DNA of 64,000 nucleotides from positions 1-64,000 of the forward strand of contig PBNV01000031.1 in NCBI GenBank assembly GCA_002723345.1, read 5' to 3'. Positions 26,844-36,906 of this stretch are shown piece after piece (the stretch's first letter is position 1; each line of letters starts with the position of its first letter). This DNA is from Rhodospirillaceae bacterium. GTDB taxonomy: Bacteria; Pseudomonadota; Alphaproteobacteria; Rhodospirillales; UBA2165. Under the pieces are notes generated by a model that had not been told where the DNA came from, did no database searches, and saw only the letters and a list, made by a program, of their open reading frames with translations. Position numbers and translations under genes: made by a program.

Positions 26844-27547
26844 CTCTTCACGTGGCGCTGATTGGAGTGTGAGCGCTGGACATCAGGTGGGCGAAGATAA
26901 AACGGATTGGGCGGTGCCGGCGATCGACCTGACCCCGCCTCTGCCACCACCAACTGTGCGAGATCCCGGGCATCGGGAATTGCACTCACTTGCCTATACA
27001 GGCGCGATCCGAATTTATTGTCCATCCCAGTTAATGCCCGTTTTACTCCATTACCAGCCAGAGTAAGCGCATCCTCTGAACCGGTAAGATCTGTCACATA
27101 AGAAGCCAATGCCCGACTTGGAATAGCTGCTGCCGGGCCAAGCGGCCGCTGGTTCGGTCCATAGATTTGCACATAAAAGTCGTCCCGTTTGGTCTCTAAG
27201 ATAATCATCACTGGGCCATCCCCCCAGATCGCTGCTGGCAGCACGGCCATTTGCAGCTCGAACGTCGTCACGCCATGCAGTGGACGTCCAGTCGCGAGGG
27301 CTAAACCTTTTGCCATGGAGAGACCAATTCGAATACCCGTAAAAGACCCGGGTCCTAACGTGACAGCAATAATCTGCAGTTGGCTAAAAGCCAGAGCAGC
27401 TCGGTCCATAACAGACTGAAGCATCGGGGCGAGCCGCTCAGCCTGACCACGCTCCATATCCTCGGACACATGCGAAACAACTCCACCCCCAGACCAAACA
27501 GCGGCAGAACAGGCATTGCCTGCCACATCAAATGCCAAAAGCGCCAT
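26840..27547 (-). CDS. tsaB: tRNA threonylcarbamoyladenosine biosynthesis protein TsaB
   Basis: Partner of TsaD and TsaE in making t6A37 of ANN-decoding tRNAs. The protein has 235 residues and an ASKHA-type fold, with MALLAFDVAGNACSAAVWSG at the start, then LGPGSFTGIRIGLSMAKGLA, the family fingerprint. The start ATG at 27547 has GGAG 6 nt upstream; a TTG four codons earlier is a weaker choice. It is divergent from the dipeptidase gene across 99 bp. Confidence 0.93.
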   Translation of the reverse strand: MALLAFDVAGNACSAAVWSGGGVVSHVSEDMERGQAERLAPMLQSVMDRAALAFSQLQIIAVTLGPGSFTGIRIGLSMAKGLALATGRPLHGVTTFELQMAVLPAAIWGDGPVMIILETKRDDFYVQIYGPNQRPLGPAAAIPSRALASYVTDLTGSEDALTLAGNGVKRALTGMDNKFGSRLYRQVSAIPDARDLAQLVVAEAGSGRSPAPPNPFYLRPPDVQRSHSNQRHVKR

Positions 27548-27646
27548 GTCCGGCTCCAATACCGGTCAGAGAATAAAAAAAAGTTCTTTTCATGGTCTGC
27601 CCCCCTCTCCTGGGGTTATACTGATCTAGACTGGAAAATACAGCCT

Positions 27647-28243
27647 ATGCTTGCGGACGAACCTCGAATGAGCCTAATCGAAATCTCTCCTGATACACAT
27701 AACGTACAATTGGACCTCGCCTATGCCACCTCGAACAATTTTACAGGGGCGCCCGTGTATGCCCGAGCAGGATGCTATCTACATCCCGAAGCAGAGGCCA
27801 TGTTGCGAAAGGCTCAAGCCTATGCCAGTGTTCTGGGCTACCGGCTTAAAATATTTGACGCCTTCCGACCGACAGAAGCGCAATGGAAGCTATGGAAACA
27901 CACGCCAGACCCAGACTTCCTGGCAGACCCACGCCGGGGCTCACCCCACTCGCGGGGCGTTGCCGTTGACCTGTCTCTCACAGATTTTAATGGTACGGAA
28001 CTAGAAATGGGTACCGACTTTGATGCCTTCACACCGTTATCCCACCACGGCGCGATGGATATCTCCGCAACTGCCCAGCGGAACCGGCATTTGCTCATGG
28101 GACTTATGACCACTGCCGGCTGGGATTTTTACCGGAACGAGTGGTGGCACTATCAACTGTTTGACTCACGTGACTATCCTCTCATGAGCGACTCCGTTCT
28201 GAATGAGAGCATGATGACAGCCCCCCCCCCTATCGGAGATTAA
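27647..28243 (+). CDS. D-alanyl-D-alanine dipeptidase (M15, VanX/DdpX-like)
   Basis: Zinc metallopeptidase that cleaves D-Ala-D-Ala, recycling the stem-peptide end or limiting its use. The 198-residue form shows DAFRP (Arg74, transition-state residue in VanX), the zinc motif SPHSRGVAVD with His101 and Asp108, and EWWH with Glu165 and His168. No signal peptide is evident, consistent with a cytoplasmic role. A C10 tract (28221-28230) near the 3' end is in frame here. The next gene starts 6 bp later. The start could also be ATG at 27668. Full vancomycin-resistance operon genes are absent, so this is a housekeeping enzyme. Confidence 0.85.
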   Translation: MLADEPRMSLIEISPDTHNVQLDLAYATSNNFTGAPVYARAGCYLHPEAEAMLRKAQAYASVLGYRLKIFDAFRPTEAQWKLWKHTPDPDFLADPRRGSPHSRGVAVDLSLTDFNGTELEMGTDFDAFTPLSHHGAMDISATAQRNRHLLMGLMTTAGWDFYRNEWWHYQLFDSRDYPLMSDSVLNESMMTAPPPIGD

Positions 28244-28249
28244 TCCGCC

Positions 28250-29260
28250 ATGAAAAAATTAACCCTCCTGTTTTTTTGCATCGGCTTTCACCTGCCCCAT
28301 GCTGTCGCCGCAGATTCTGCTGTAATCTTGATGTATCATCGTTTTGGCGAAACCCGGTTTCCTAGCACCAACATTCGGCTGGAGCAGTTGAATGCACATA
28401 TTAATGAACTCAAAAGGGGGCCATACACGGTGTTACCTGTTGCCGAGATCGTCTCCAGAATTAAGAGCGGAAAACCGCTACCGGATCGCACCGTAGGGAT
28501 CACCGTGGACGACGGGTTTAAATCCGTCTACGAAGAGGCTTGGCCCAGATTCGAGAGGGCAAATCTCCCGTTTACGGTTTTTATTTCCACGGACCCATTA
28601 GACGAAAAACGGGCCAGCTACATGACCTGGAGCAATGTCAGGAAAATGAAGGCAGCTGGTGTCGATTTTGGCGCGCATACTGCCAGCCATCTTCATATGA
28701 CAGCCGCCTCGCCGGCACAAAATAAAGCTGAGATTAAAAAATCGAACACGCGGCTAGCCGCTGAGCTTGGCATAGCGCCGAGCCTTTTCGCCTATCCTTT
28801 TGGTGAGGCTGGAACTGAGGTCATCAATACAGTACGCACAGGTGGATACGCCTTCTCCTTCGGTCAACATTCGGGTGTTGTCCACCCGAAAAGCGATTTC
28901 AATTACCTTCCGCGCTTTGCCATGAACGAAAATTATGGGAACGACGACAGGTTTAAGTTGATCATCAACGCACTACCGCTCCCAGTGATGGACTTCACCC
29001 CCAAAGACACCAAAATTGGCCAAGTAAATCCCCCTAATGTGGGTTTTACAGCGGCGCCCAGCCTGAAAAACCTCTCCAGCTTGTCATGTTATGTCTCAGG
29101 CGAGGGCCGGGTGCCGGTAACGCTGTTGGGAACCAACCGGATAGAAATACGGGCCACCAAGCCATTTGCAAAAGGCCGGACGCGGCTCAATTGCACACTT
29201 CTAGGTACCTCAGGCCGCTGGCATTGGCTCGGCACCCAGTTTGTCAGTCTAAAGTCTTAA
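28250..29260 (+). CDS. polysaccharide deacetylase family protein, exported
   Basis: NodB-homology deacetylase of 336 residues that probably removes acetyl groups from a polysaccharide or peptidoglycan in the envelope. A signal peptide (MKKLTLLFFCIGFHLPHAVA) is followed by MYHRFGETRF, the catalytic GITVDDGFKSVYEEAWPRF (Asp87, Asp88) and HTASHLHM with metal ligands His143 and His147. The C-terminal part, after residue 230, has no family I recognise. It starts 6 bp after the dipeptidase gene, so the two probably form one transcript, and it converges on the Bax-like gene. Confidence 0.88.
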   Translation: MKKLTLLFFCIGFHLPHAVAADSAVILMYHRFGETRFPSTNIRLEQLNAHINELKRGPYTVLPVAEIVSRIKSGKPLPDRTVGITVDDGFKSVYEEAWPRFERANLPFTVFISTDPLDEKRASYMTWSNVRKMKAAGVDFGAHTASHLHMTAASPAQNKAEIKKSNTRLAAELGIAPSLFAYPFGEAGTEVINTVRTGGYAFSFGQHSGVVHPKSDFNYLPRFAMNENYGNDDRFKLIINALPLPVMDFTPKDTKIGQVNPPNVGFTAAPSLKNLSSLSCYVSGEGRVPVTLLGTNRIEIRATKPFAKGRTRLNCTLLGTSGRWHWLGTQFVSLKS

Positions 29261-29277
29261 AAGAGCCAGCCTGTAAC

Positions 29278-30282
29278 TTAGATAGCGGAATTTGCCGAGG
29301 GCATCTGACGGCCTTGGAGATCGGCCTTATTACTCAGCTTGGCCCGGTCAAGGTTTTCCAGACGATTGCCTTGGATCAGGCGTCTCAGTGACTTAACATA
29401 TTCATCTCCACGCTCAGAGTACTTCGCCAGGCTTGAGGAGAGCGCCAACCCATCCAGAGACGTGCCCTCTTGCCGAAAACCAGCTCGAGCTGATCTAAAC
29501 TTTCGATAGGCCCGGTGCGTGTTGAGGTTGCGGGCGTAGGCCCTGACTGCATCCAGTAACGTCTCGAAGGCCTTAATTTTATGAAAACGGTCAGCATCCC
29601 TGCGAGCCGGTACAATACCTTTATCCCCCTGAACCGTCCATTGACCAAAAAGTGCATTCCCCTCAATCACAAAACGTGAGGTGCCCCAGCCACTTTCCTC
29701 TGCCGCCTGCGCCAGTGCAAGGGATGGTGGTATAATATCCGCACGACGGCTCAATTCAGATAAGTCGTCCCGGTCTGCTTTATAGCGATCCGCTAGAGCC
29801 GCCAACCATAGCTGGTCCGCCGCAGAGATCTTTTGGTCATTAACTTTCATCTTCCGCACGGCAATTAGCCGAGCGCGATCCGCCCTAATTTGTTCATTAA
29901 CGTGCAGCACTAAGGGCAGCACACTTTTAAAAAAAAGCTCTTTCTTTTGTTTAGCAACCCTGATCTGGCGCATATCCCTGGGAAGGCTGGTAACGAAAAG
30001 GCGGGGCACAGTGCGCTCGCCCGTGCGCACAGCATGAAAATCGTAGCCAATCTTTGAAAAAGCCTGCAAAAGGGCTCCGGTTGTATACCTGGGCTGCTTG
30101 TCTCTGAGACGTTCTTGACGGAGTTCCTCAGCACTGACAACTTTCGGCACCGCGTCCGGCGGCAAAAATTCAGCATCAGGCGCGCGAGTGACCCGGTCCA
30201 ACGGCACGAGTACGACTGTCATGATCAAAGTCAGCGTGGCGGCCCCAATCAAGCTCAAGGCGACCCTATCAAACAAGTTCAT
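29278..30282 (-). CDS. glucosaminidase domain protein (Bax-like)
   Basis: Likely inner-membrane or periplasmic peptidoglycan N-acetylglucosaminidase of 334 residues. An N-terminal hydrophobic segment near residues 9-27 anchors or exports it. The lysozyme-like part begins with SLALAQAAEESGWGTSRFVI, holding the catalytic Glu at 195 or 196, followed by GNALFGQWTV, DAVRAYARNLNTHRAYRKFR and SSLAKYSERGDEYVKSLRRL. That layout matches the Bax family rather than FlgJ. It converges on the deacetylase, 17 bp apart, forming a local trio of envelope enzymes. Confidence 0.86.
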   Translation of the reverse strand: MNLFDRVALSLIGAATLTLIMTVVLVPLDRVTRAPDAEFLPPDAVPKVVSAEELRQERLRDKQPRYTTGALLQAFSKIGYDFHAVRTGERTVPRLFVTSLPRDMRQIRVAKQKKELFFKSVLPLVLHVNEQIRADRARLIAVRKMKVNDQKISAADQLWLAALADRYKADRDDLSELSRRADIIPPSLALAQAAEESGWGTSRFVIEGNALFGQWTVQGDKGIVPARRDADRFHKIKAFETLLDAVRAYARNLNTHRAYRKFRSARAGFRQEGTSLDGLALSSSLAKYSERGDEYVKSLRRLIQGNRLENLDRAKLSNKADLQGRQMPSANSAI

Positions 30283-30584
30283 AAACTAGCGTCCCAAGCA
30301 TCCAACCCGGCGTCTATTCTGGAGAATTTCTGTGTAATCAATGCTCTCCCAATTGTCTTCTTGTCACGACCGAAAAGACTGGCAAACACATCTGGATTTT
30401 ACCCGACTGCTCAGTACCCGTGCCAGTCGTTTCTTAGCCTGCATCAGCGCTGATATTTCAAGAGTAGCTACAATATGTTAGGTTGCAGGATTAGATGTTA
30501 GCTTGAACAGTGGGCAGAGAAACCGTGGCATAATCGCAACAGTATGCGGAAACACGCGACGCCTTTTTGGACAGTTTTACGAGT
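30283..30584. other. gene-free region between bax-like gene and trpS
   Basis: About 300 bp without a convincing gene, terminator or repeat. It must hold the promoter of the Bax-like gene and the end of the trpS transcript, but I see no clear -35/-10 pair. Confidence 0.5.
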
Positions 30585-31589
30585 TTAAGATTGCGACTGA
30601 AGGAGACCGACGATATCGTAAACGTCGCCTAATATAGGGACCGCAATGGCGCGCGCGCGCTCGGAGCCCGTGGATAAAACACCATCCAAATAAACCGGGT
30701 CTCTCATCATTCGAGCCATCTCTTTACCAATCGGTCCCAGCACGGAAACCGCAAGTTCCGTCAGGTCCACCTTGAAGGCCGAAAACTGGGCACCATCAAA
30801 TTGCGTGCAAACATCGGCTAAGCTCTGGTCCGACAGTGCGGCATAAATGCCGATTAAATTTGCGGCTTCTGGCCTGCCCGCCAAATCCTTGGGATCGCCC
30901 GGCAAGTCTTCCGGATCCGTTTTAGCCTTCCGGATCTTTTTAGCGATAGAGTCGGGCCCATCGGTCATGTTGATTCGAGACGCTTCCGAAGGGTCAGATT
31001 TACTCATTTTTTTTGTCCCGTCTCTCAACGACATTACCCTCGTTGCCTCGCCTAAAATTAAAGGTTCAGGTAGAGGAAAAAAATCTACACCGTAATCGTT
31101 GTTAAACTTCTGCGCGATATCCCGGCTGAGTTCAAGGTGCTGCTTCTGATCCTCGCCGACGGGCACCCCATTAGCCTTATAAAGCAAAATGTCTGATGCC
31201 ATGAGATTGGGGTAGGCATAAAGGCCGACAGATGCATTCTCTCGATCCTTGCCCGCTTTGTCCTTAAATTGGGTCATTCGGTTCAGCCAGCCAAGTCGGG
31301 AGACACAGTTAAAAATCCACGCCAACTCCGCATGTTGCGGAACCTGACTTTGGTTAAAAATAATATTTTTATCTGGATCCAAACCAGACGCGATTAGTCC
31401 TGCGGTCACTTCGCGAGTGTTGGGCGCGAGCAATTTTGGGTCCTGCCACATGGTGATGGCATGCAGATCGACCACGCAGTAGATGCAATCGTGATCATGT
31501 TGCAGCATAACCCAGTTTTTCAAGGCGCCAAGGTAGTTGCCAAGTTGCAGGTCACCCGTCGGTTGGATACCAGAAAATATGCGGCTCAT
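30585..31589 (-). CDS. trpS: tryptophanyl-tRNA synthetase
   Basis: Class Ic aminoacyl-tRNA synthetase charging tRNA-Trp. The 334-residue protein shows [16 protein letters not shown] (the HIGH-type signature) and the KMSKS loop at 194-198. Length and layout fit bacterial TrpRS. It lies 78 bp after murJ in the same direction and may be transcribed with it, an association seen in other alphaproteobacteria. Confidence 0.97.
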   Translation of the reverse strand: MSRIFSGIQPTGDLQLGNYLGALKNWVMLQHDHDCIYCVVDLHAITMWQDPKLLAPNTREVTAGLIASGLDPDKNIIFNQSQVPQHAELAWIFNCVSRLGWLNRMTQFKDKAGKDRENASVGLYAYPNLMASDILLYKANGVPVGEDQKQHLELSRDIAQKFNNDYGVDFFPLPEPLILGEATRVMSLRDGTKKMSKSDPSEASRINMTDGPDSIAKKIRKAKTDPEDLPGDPKDLAGRPEAANLIGIYAALSDQSLADVCTQFDGAQFSAFKVDLTELAVSVLGPIGKEMARMMRDPVYLDGVLSTGSERARAIAVPILGDVYDIVGLLQSQS

Positions 31590-31667
31590 GAATAGTGACC
31601 GTCTTTTTGGAAAAGCCTAAAACTTAAGCTCATTTTTATGGTCCGCGTTGGCCTTGAGGTCAAGGCG

Positions 31668-33224
31668 TTAGGCGGACGCGGGTCGACGACTCAGAGCACG
31701 CCGGAGATCATCCACCGTAGCTATGCGCATCACCAGGGCCAGCACACCGTAGACGAGCAAGCCAATAACCACCAAACCTGTTAGGCCCAAAATGCGCTCT
31801 AGCAGCACACCGGCCAACAGCGACTCCATCTGCCCTAGGCTTACCAGGAGCACCACTCCCATTAACGCACTGGCGATCACCATGCGCGGCACTCGGGTTA
31901 TGAGGCCGACGTCGACCGCAAAATGGCCGCGCCTGTGGAGAATCATGATCAATAAAGCCGCATTGAACCAAGCAGACACAGAAGTGGCGACGGCTATGCC
32001 GATGTGCAAGAGAGGTCCCATAAGAATCAAGTTTAATACCAGATTAACCGCAACTGCTAGCAGCCCAATTTTTACGGGCGTCACGGTATCCTCCCGCGCA
32101 AAGAAGCCAGGTGTCAGGCCTTTGACAAGAACATAAGCTGGAAGCCCTGTGGCGTAGGTCGCAAGTGCACCAGCGGTCGCAGCGGCATCTTTGGCAGTGA
32201 ACGCGCCGCGCTCGAATAAGGCCGTCACCACGGGCCCCGCAATTACGACAAGCGCCACTGCTGCCGGGAGAGCGAGAAAGAGTGAAAATTCTAAGGCACG
32301 GTTTTGGCTATAACGGGCGCCGACCTCGTCCCCCGCGCGAACTTGACGAGAGAGCAAGGGAAGCAAAGCCGTTCCAACAGCAACGCCCACCACGCCCATT
32401 GGAAGCTGGTTCACCCTATCGGCAAAAAACAGATATGATATGGAACCCGCGGGCAGCAGAGACGCAATCATAGTATCAATCAACAACGAAATTTGATAAA
32501 CGCCGGCGCCAATGGCAACAGGGGCTATTCGGGTAAGCATGATGTATACGGACCGGGTAAACCTCGGAAACGGCAGACGCAGATGAACGCCCGCCCTCAG
32601 AACATGAACCAAAAGCCAGCAAAACTGCACCATGCCAGCCGCCGCCACACCCCATGCGAGCGCATGGGCCGGGGTCGGCGTGAACCGAACCAGCCAGAGA
32701 ATGGAACCAATCAAACATAGGTTGAGAATTATTGGCGTGGCAGCGGCGGCGGCGAATCGGCCCAGAGAATTTAGCACCCCTGCCAGCAAAGAAACTAGGG
32801 AGATGAATAGTAGATAGGGAAAGGTGATACGGGTTAATAAAACAGCCAGATCAAATTGTTCTGGAGATCGCACAAACCCGGGCGCAAAACCCAACATTAC
32901 CCAAGGCATCGCAAGTTCTAAAACGATCACAAAACTTACAAGCAACCAAAGAAGAACGGTCAAAACCTGTTCTGCAAATACCCGTGCTACCTCCTTGCCG
33001 TGGCTCTCCAGGTAACCAGCAAACTGAGGCACGAAGGCCGCACTAAACGCCCCTTCAGCGAATAGGCGCCGAAACAAATTTGGCAACTTAAAGGCAACGA
33101 AAAATACATCGGCCAGCAGCCCGGCGCCAAGCACCGCAGCTACCAAAATGTCACGGACAAACCCCAGGATCCGGCTGATCATGGTTATGCCGCCTACAGT
33201 AGCTATGTTGCGGAGGAGAGACAT
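31668..33224 (-). CDS. murJ: lipid II flippase MurJ
   Basis: Inner-membrane MOP-superfamily flippase that moves lipid II across the membrane for peptidoglycan synthesis. It has 518 residues with about 14 membrane segments. The N-terminal MSLLRNIATVGGITMISRIL followed by GFVRDILVAAVLGAG is the family signature, as is FVAFKLPNLFRRLFAEGAFS. The start at 33224 has GAGG just upstream; an in-frame extension of 37 residues is hydrophilic and not family-like. It is divergent from the Smr gene and followed by trpS. Confidence 0.94.
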   Translation of the reverse strand: MSLLRNIATVGGITMISRILGFVRDILVAAVLGAGLLADVFFVAFKLPNLFRRLFAEGAFSAAFVPQFAGYLESHGKEVARVFAEQVLTVLLWLLVSFVIVLELAMPWVMLGFAPGFVRSPEQFDLAVLLTRITFPYLLFISLVSLLAGVLNSLGRFAAAAATPIILNLCLIGSILWLVRFTPTPAHALAWGVAAAGMVQFCWLLVHVLRAGVHLRLPFPRFTRSVYIMLTRIAPVAIGAGVYQISLLIDTMIASLLPAGSISYLFFADRVNQLPMGVVGVAVGTALLPLLSRQVRAGDEVGARYSQNRALEFSLFLALPAAVALVVIAGPVVTALFERGAFTAKDAAATAGALATYATGLPAYVLVKGLTPGFFAREDTVTPVKIGLLAVAVNLVLNLILMGPLLHIGIAVATSVSAWFNAALLIMILHRRGHFAVDVGLITRVPRMVIASALMGVVLLVSLGQMESLLAGVLLERILGLTGLVVIGLLVYGVLALVMRIATVDDLRRALSRRPASA

Positions 33225-33549
33225 AACCTCGGTGTAAACCGGTTTTGTTCCAGAAACCAGACGTCTTCCATACATTGATGGTAATTTTGTTACTTCAACC
33301 TTCCTCCCGGACATATTTTTCTCATCGCTAAGCAAAAATCTTAGGCGTCTTGTTGGTCTGACTTTACATTAATCGGGTTAATTGGCAGGGTGCAAAAATG
33401 TCTGGATCCCCACGAATGTTGCATTGTTTGTCACATGCGTAGTAGACCTTTTCTAACCGACTTTAGGATTTGCCTCGATAAAACTATTGGAAGGCGCAGG
33501 ATGCGCGGTCGAGACGCCTGGCGCATTCTTGATATTTTGGTGGACAAAA
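33225..33549. promoter_or_regulatory. divergent control region murJ/Smr gene
   Basis: Gene-free. A possible plus-strand promoter for the Smr gene is TTGTCA (33428-33433), 17 bp, then TTCTAA (33451-33456); the -10 is poor. No other structure stands out. Confidence 0.3.
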
Positions 33550-34095
33550 ATGGCTGAAAAGTCACAACGGGACTTGGAGGGCGCGGAGCTCTTAGAGCAG
33601 GTGTTCCGCGACGTAACGCCGCTGCCCGGCCGCGTGATCAAGCGCAATTTGCAAACTCCGCCGCCACCCAAGATTTCCATAGCATCTGGCACCGGGGCGA
33701 CAAACGCCCACTCTATACCCAAAGAGGCAGACGCTCATTTACCTGAGATAAACCATGAAAATGCACCGGGGCTGGATAAGCGTTCCGCAAGAAAGCTCAA
33801 ACGTGGCCTGAGAGAGATTGAGGCACGACTGGACCTTCATGGCCTCCGCCAGGAAGAAGCTAATAGGGTGCTGGCATCGTTCATTGCAAGATCCTACAAA
33901 GCAGGCAAAAGGTGTGTTCTGGTTATTACCGGCAAAGGGCAGGTATCCGAGGGCGGCGGAGTTCTGCGCAAAAATGTGCCTCGCTGGCTCAATCAGGCGC
34001 CTAACCGGATGCGGATTCTGTCTTTCACCCACGCCACTCCAGCGGACGGCGGTACGGGTGCGCTCTATGTTTTACTGAAAAGGCAGCGGCCATGA
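33550..34095 (+). CDS. Smr/MutS2-domain protein
   Basis: 181-residue protein with a C-terminal Smr domain, a nicking-endonuclease-type fold acting on DNA or RNA. The signature LDLHGLR is at 94-100 and TGKG at 127-130, followed by LRKNVPRWLN and a closing GGTGALYVLLKR. The N-terminal 80 residues are basic and Pro-rich with no domain seen. The start MAEKSQRDLE at 33550 follows GGTGGAC; reading further up is possible but looks unlike the family. Its stop overlaps the XRE gene start as ATGA. Confidence 0.85.
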   Translation: MAEKSQRDLEGAELLEQVFRDVTPLPGRVIKRNLQTPPPPKISIASGTGATNAHSIPKEADAHLPEINHENAPGLDKRSARKLKRGLREIEARLDLHGLRQEEANRVLASFIARSYKAGKRCVLVITGKGQVSEGGGVLRKNVPRWLNQAPNRMRILSFTHATPADGGTGALYVLLKRQRP

Positions 34096-34466
34096 CCCCA
34101 TTTGGCGCCCGAGTGCGCGAGCTTCGCGCTGTCAAAGGCATCCAACTGAAGGACATGGCCCAGGACCTGCAAGTCTCCAGCGCCTACCTGTCAGCGCTAG
34201 AACATGGAAAACGTGGCCGACCTGGTCCGGGCTTTGTCATGCAGATTGCCAATTATTTTGGCCTCATCTGGGACGAGGTTGACGATCTAAAACGGCTTGC
34301 CCAACTCTCTCATCCGCGGATTGCGGTTGATACGGGCGGCCTCAATCCAAAGGCCACTCTACTTGCTAATCTGATCGCAGGCCATATCCACGAGCTTGAC
34401 GATGGAACCATCGACCGCATATTGATTGAGATGGGCTTTGATGAAGAGGCCGGACAAAACGCCTGA
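34092..34466 (+). CDS. helix-turn-helix XRE-family regulator
   Basis: 124-residue DNA-binding protein. The HTH is in the first 60 residues: FGARVRELRAVKGIQLKDMA, then LQVSSAYLSALEHGKRGRP. The rest is helical and holds a likely dimer part. Target genes are unknown. It is translationally coupled to the Smr gene (ATGA overlap), so the two probably act together. It converges on hslU. Confidence 0.87.
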   Translation: MTPFGARVRELRAVKGIQLKDMAQDLQVSSAYLSALEHGKRGRPGPGFVMQIANYFGLIWDEVDDLKRLAQLSHPRIAVDTGGLNPKATLLANLIAGHIHELDDGTIDRILIEMGFDEEAGQNA

Positions 34467-34491
34467 CAGGAGGGTAGGTGTCTGCGCAGAA

Positions 34492-34505
34492 GCGGGCAGG
34501 CCCGC
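34492..34505. terminator. hairpin between XRE gene and hslU
   Basis: GCGGG-CAGG-CCCGC, a 5-bp GC stem between convergent genes, without a T-run on either side. It may be a weak two-way terminator. Confidence 0.35.
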
Positions 34506-34510
34506 AGGAC

Positions 34511-35836
34511 CTAAAGGATAAACTTCGCCAAATCTCCGCCCTTTAGAAGCTCGCCGACCTGATCACGGACCATGGCGGCATCGATAGTCACCGACTCTCC
34601 AGACCGGTCGGTGGCAGTGAAGCTGATATCTTCCAGCAATTTCTCCATAACCGTATGAAGCCGACGGGCGCCTATGTTTTCAATCGTCCCATTAATTTCG
34701 GCCGCCAGCTTTGCAAGCTCGTCGACGGCGTCGGCTGTAAACTCCAGAGTGAGATCCTCCGTTCCCATAAGAGCAACATATTGTTTAATGAGGCTTGCTT
34801 CTGGTTCCGTAAGGATACGGACGAAATCCGCTTCCGAGAGGGCACTCAACTCCACGCGGATTGGCAAACGCCCCTGCAGTTCGGGCAAAAGGTCCGAGGG
34901 TTTTGCCAAATGGAACGCGCCTGACGCTATGAATAGGATATGATCCGTCTTCACTGGTCCATGCTTTGTAGCCACCGTAGTCCCCTCGATCAGGGGCAAG
35001 AGATCACGCTGAACACCCTCCCGACTCACATCTCCGCCACCACGCTCCGAGCGCGCGGTAATTTTATCGAATTCATCTACAAAAACGATGCCATTGTTTT
35101 CGACGTAATCAAGAGACTCGCGCACAACGGTGTCTTCATCCAAAAGTTTGTCGCTCTCTTCATCCATGAGAATTTCATAACTGTCTCTGACGGACATGCG
35201 CTTGAGCGTCTTTTGCTGGCCAAAGGCCTTGCCCAGCATGTCGTTCAAATTAATCATGCCCATCTGAGCACCGGGCATGCCGGGAATATCGAAAGTAGGC
35301 ATGCCAGACGAGTTGCTCTCGGCCACCTCTATTTCGACTTCCTTTTCCGCCAGCTCCCCCTCGCGTAGCATCTTACGAAACTTCTGGCGGGTGTCCTGGC
35401 TCGCGTTATCTCCGACCAAAGCATCCAGCACTCGCTCTTCGGCATGGATCTCCGCCTTGGCAATCACAGTTTTACGCTGCCGCTCGCGAGTTTCGTGAAT
35501 GGCTATTTCTACGAGGTCCCTTATAATGGATTCTACGTCCCGTCCGACATAACCCACTTCTGTAAATTTTGTCGCTTCTACTTTCAAAAACGGCGCCTGT
35601 GCGAGTTTAGCAAGGCGTCGGGCAATTTCGGTCTTTCCAACGCCTGTTGGCCCGATCATCAAGATGTTCTTGGGCAGCACCTCTTCCTTGAGATCGTCCT
35701 GCAGTTGCTGACGTCGCCATCGATTCCGGAGAGCCACCGCGACGGCCCGCTTGGCATCATTTTGCCCGATAATATAGCGATCGAGTTCGGAAACGATTTC
35801 CCGTGGTGAAAAATTGGAGCCTGAGATTGAAGTCAT
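34511..35836 (-). CDS. hslU: ATP-dependent protease ATPase subunit HslU
   Basis: AAA+ unfoldase that feeds substrates into HslV, in the cytoplasm. The 441-residue protein carries Walker A GPTGVGKT near residue 64, an I domain between about 110 and 245, Walker [12 protein letters not shown] near 250 and the C-terminal tail GGDLAKFIL that inserts into HslV. The start MTSISGSNF overlaps the hslV stop as ATGA. The hslVU pair belongs to the heat-shock proteins and may be RpoH-dependent, but the promoter found upstream of hslV is of the sigma70 type. Confidence 0.97.
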   Translation of the reverse strand: MTSISGSNFSPREIVSELDRYIIGQNDAKRAVAVALRNRWRRQQLQDDLKEEVLPKNILMIGPTGVGKTEIARRLAKLAQAPFLKVEATKFTEVGYVGRDVESIIRDLVEIAIHETRERQRKTVIAKAEIHAEERVLDALVGDNASQDTRQKFRKMLREGELAEKEVEIEVAESNSSGMPTFDIPGMPGAQMGMINLNDMLGKAFGQQKTLKRMSVRDSYEILMDEESDKLLDEDTVVRESLDYVENNGIVFVDEFDKITARSERGGGDVSREGVQRDLLPLIEGTTVATKHGPVKTDHILFIASGAFHLAKPSDLLPELQGRLPIRVELSALSEADFVRILTEPEASLIKQYVALMGTEDLTLEFTADAVDELAKLAAEINGTIENIGARRLHTVMEKLLEDISFTATDRSGESVTIDAAMVRDQVGELLKGGDLAKFIL

Positions 35837-36402
35837 TTGGTGTGAAGTTTCTTTATTACAATGTTGGTGTTGGTGTAAACGCAGATCCCGGCGGCGATGT
35901 CCATCGCTTTTGCCGCGATTGCTTCCGCGTCTAGATCATCCCGATCGACCAGCGCGCGCGCAGCCGCCAGAGCGTAGTTACCGCCAGATCCTATACCGAT
36001 AATACCGTCTTCCGGTTCCAGCACATCGCCGGTACCTGACACGATAAGCGAAACATTGTCATCTGCCACCGCCATTAGGGCTTCGAGGCGACGCAGGTAG
36101 CGGTCAGTCCGCCAATCCTTGGCAAGCTCAACGCAGGCACGTGTCAATTGGTTCGGAAACTGCTCCAGCTTAGCTTCCAACCGCTCGAATAGAGTGAAGG
36201 CGTCCGCAGTGGCTCCAGCAAAACCTGTGATGACGGACCCGCCTGCAAGTGAACGGATTTTGAGAGCATTAGCTTTTACGACCGTGTCTCCCATGCTGAC
36301 CTGGCCGTCACCCGCAACCACAACATCTGTGCCCTTTCGCACGCAGAGAATAGTTGTCGCATGCCAGTTAGGAAAAGAAGTCGATCCGTGGTAGGTGTTC
36401 AT
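35833..36402 (-). CDS. hslV: ATP-dependent protease subunit HslV
   Basis: Threonine protease that assembles as two hexamer rings with HslU. The 189-residue precursor opens [15 protein letters not shown] followed by TTILCVRKG; cleavage before Thr16 would expose the catalytic threonine, so a 15-residue propeptide is predicted, as usual in alphaproteobacteria. [20 protein letters not shown] follows. Its ATG is 420 bp or more away from the divergent hisB. Confidence 0.96.
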   Translation of the reverse strand: MNTYHGSTSFPNWHATTILCVRKGTDVVVAGDGQVSMGDTVVKANALKIRSLAGGSVITGFAGATADAFTLFERLEAKLEQFPNQLTRACVELAKDWRTDRYLRRLEALMAVADDNVSLIVSGTGDVLEPEDGIIGIGSGGNYALAAARALVDRDDLDAEAIAAKAMDIAAGICVYTNTNIVIKKLHTK

Positions 36403-36906
36403 GAACCTTGATTTCCTGTTTTGGACGCTAATTCGCCCGATACTATCTGGTCAGAGGATGTAGTTTTTAATTCGGGGCGGGTCAATGGCGCATAAACATG
36501 AGGACGCGCCGGGGCTTTTAGGGGGCTCGGACCCGGGAGACAGTTAGTGATTTTTTATTGGGCGCATCGGATGGAAACTAGGAGGTGGATGAACGCCAAA
36601 AAGGATCGACTCTGGCAAACCCTGACTAGGTGAAACCCATGAGATTGCGTTGGTTGTTCAGAAACGCTCCGACGCTGTTTCGTTCATTTATGTCCCTATC
36701 ACACCAACGAACAAAATAACGGATACCTGCAAAGCGAAAAAAACATAGTGACATCGTGCAAAAATAGTTCTCCCAAATACAAAGACGCTCATGAGAAATT
36801 TTAACTGTCTTACATTAGACGATTGGAACCTGGTAGACCTTTCCGTCTGGCGCAGACTCACGAGACCTGTTACAAGAAACGCGCTAAATTTTATGGAGTA
36901 GAGACC
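36403..36906. other. gene-free region between hslV and hisB
   Basis: Roughly 500 bp with no credible gene or RNA gene. It holds the hslV promoter (below) and must hold the his promoter, for which I find no clear elements. Short basic frames here are chance. Confidence 0.5.
36457..36485 (-). promoter_or_regulatory. sigma70-like promoter for hslV-hslU
   Basis: Minus strand TTGACC (36480-36485), 17 bp, TACATC (36457-36462). No RpoH-type CTTG/CCCAT pattern is found nearby. Confidence 0.4.

Noticed and set aside
28221-28230. C10 run as a frameshift in the dipeptidase gene
   Set aside because: The frame is open through the tract and the stop follows after six codons; the next gene starts normally, so nothing is broken.
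36403-36906. Small RNA such as 6S RNA or a tRNA in the hslV-hisB gap
   Set aside because: No tRNA T-loop/anticodon pattern and no long-range 6S-like pairing could be seen by eye.
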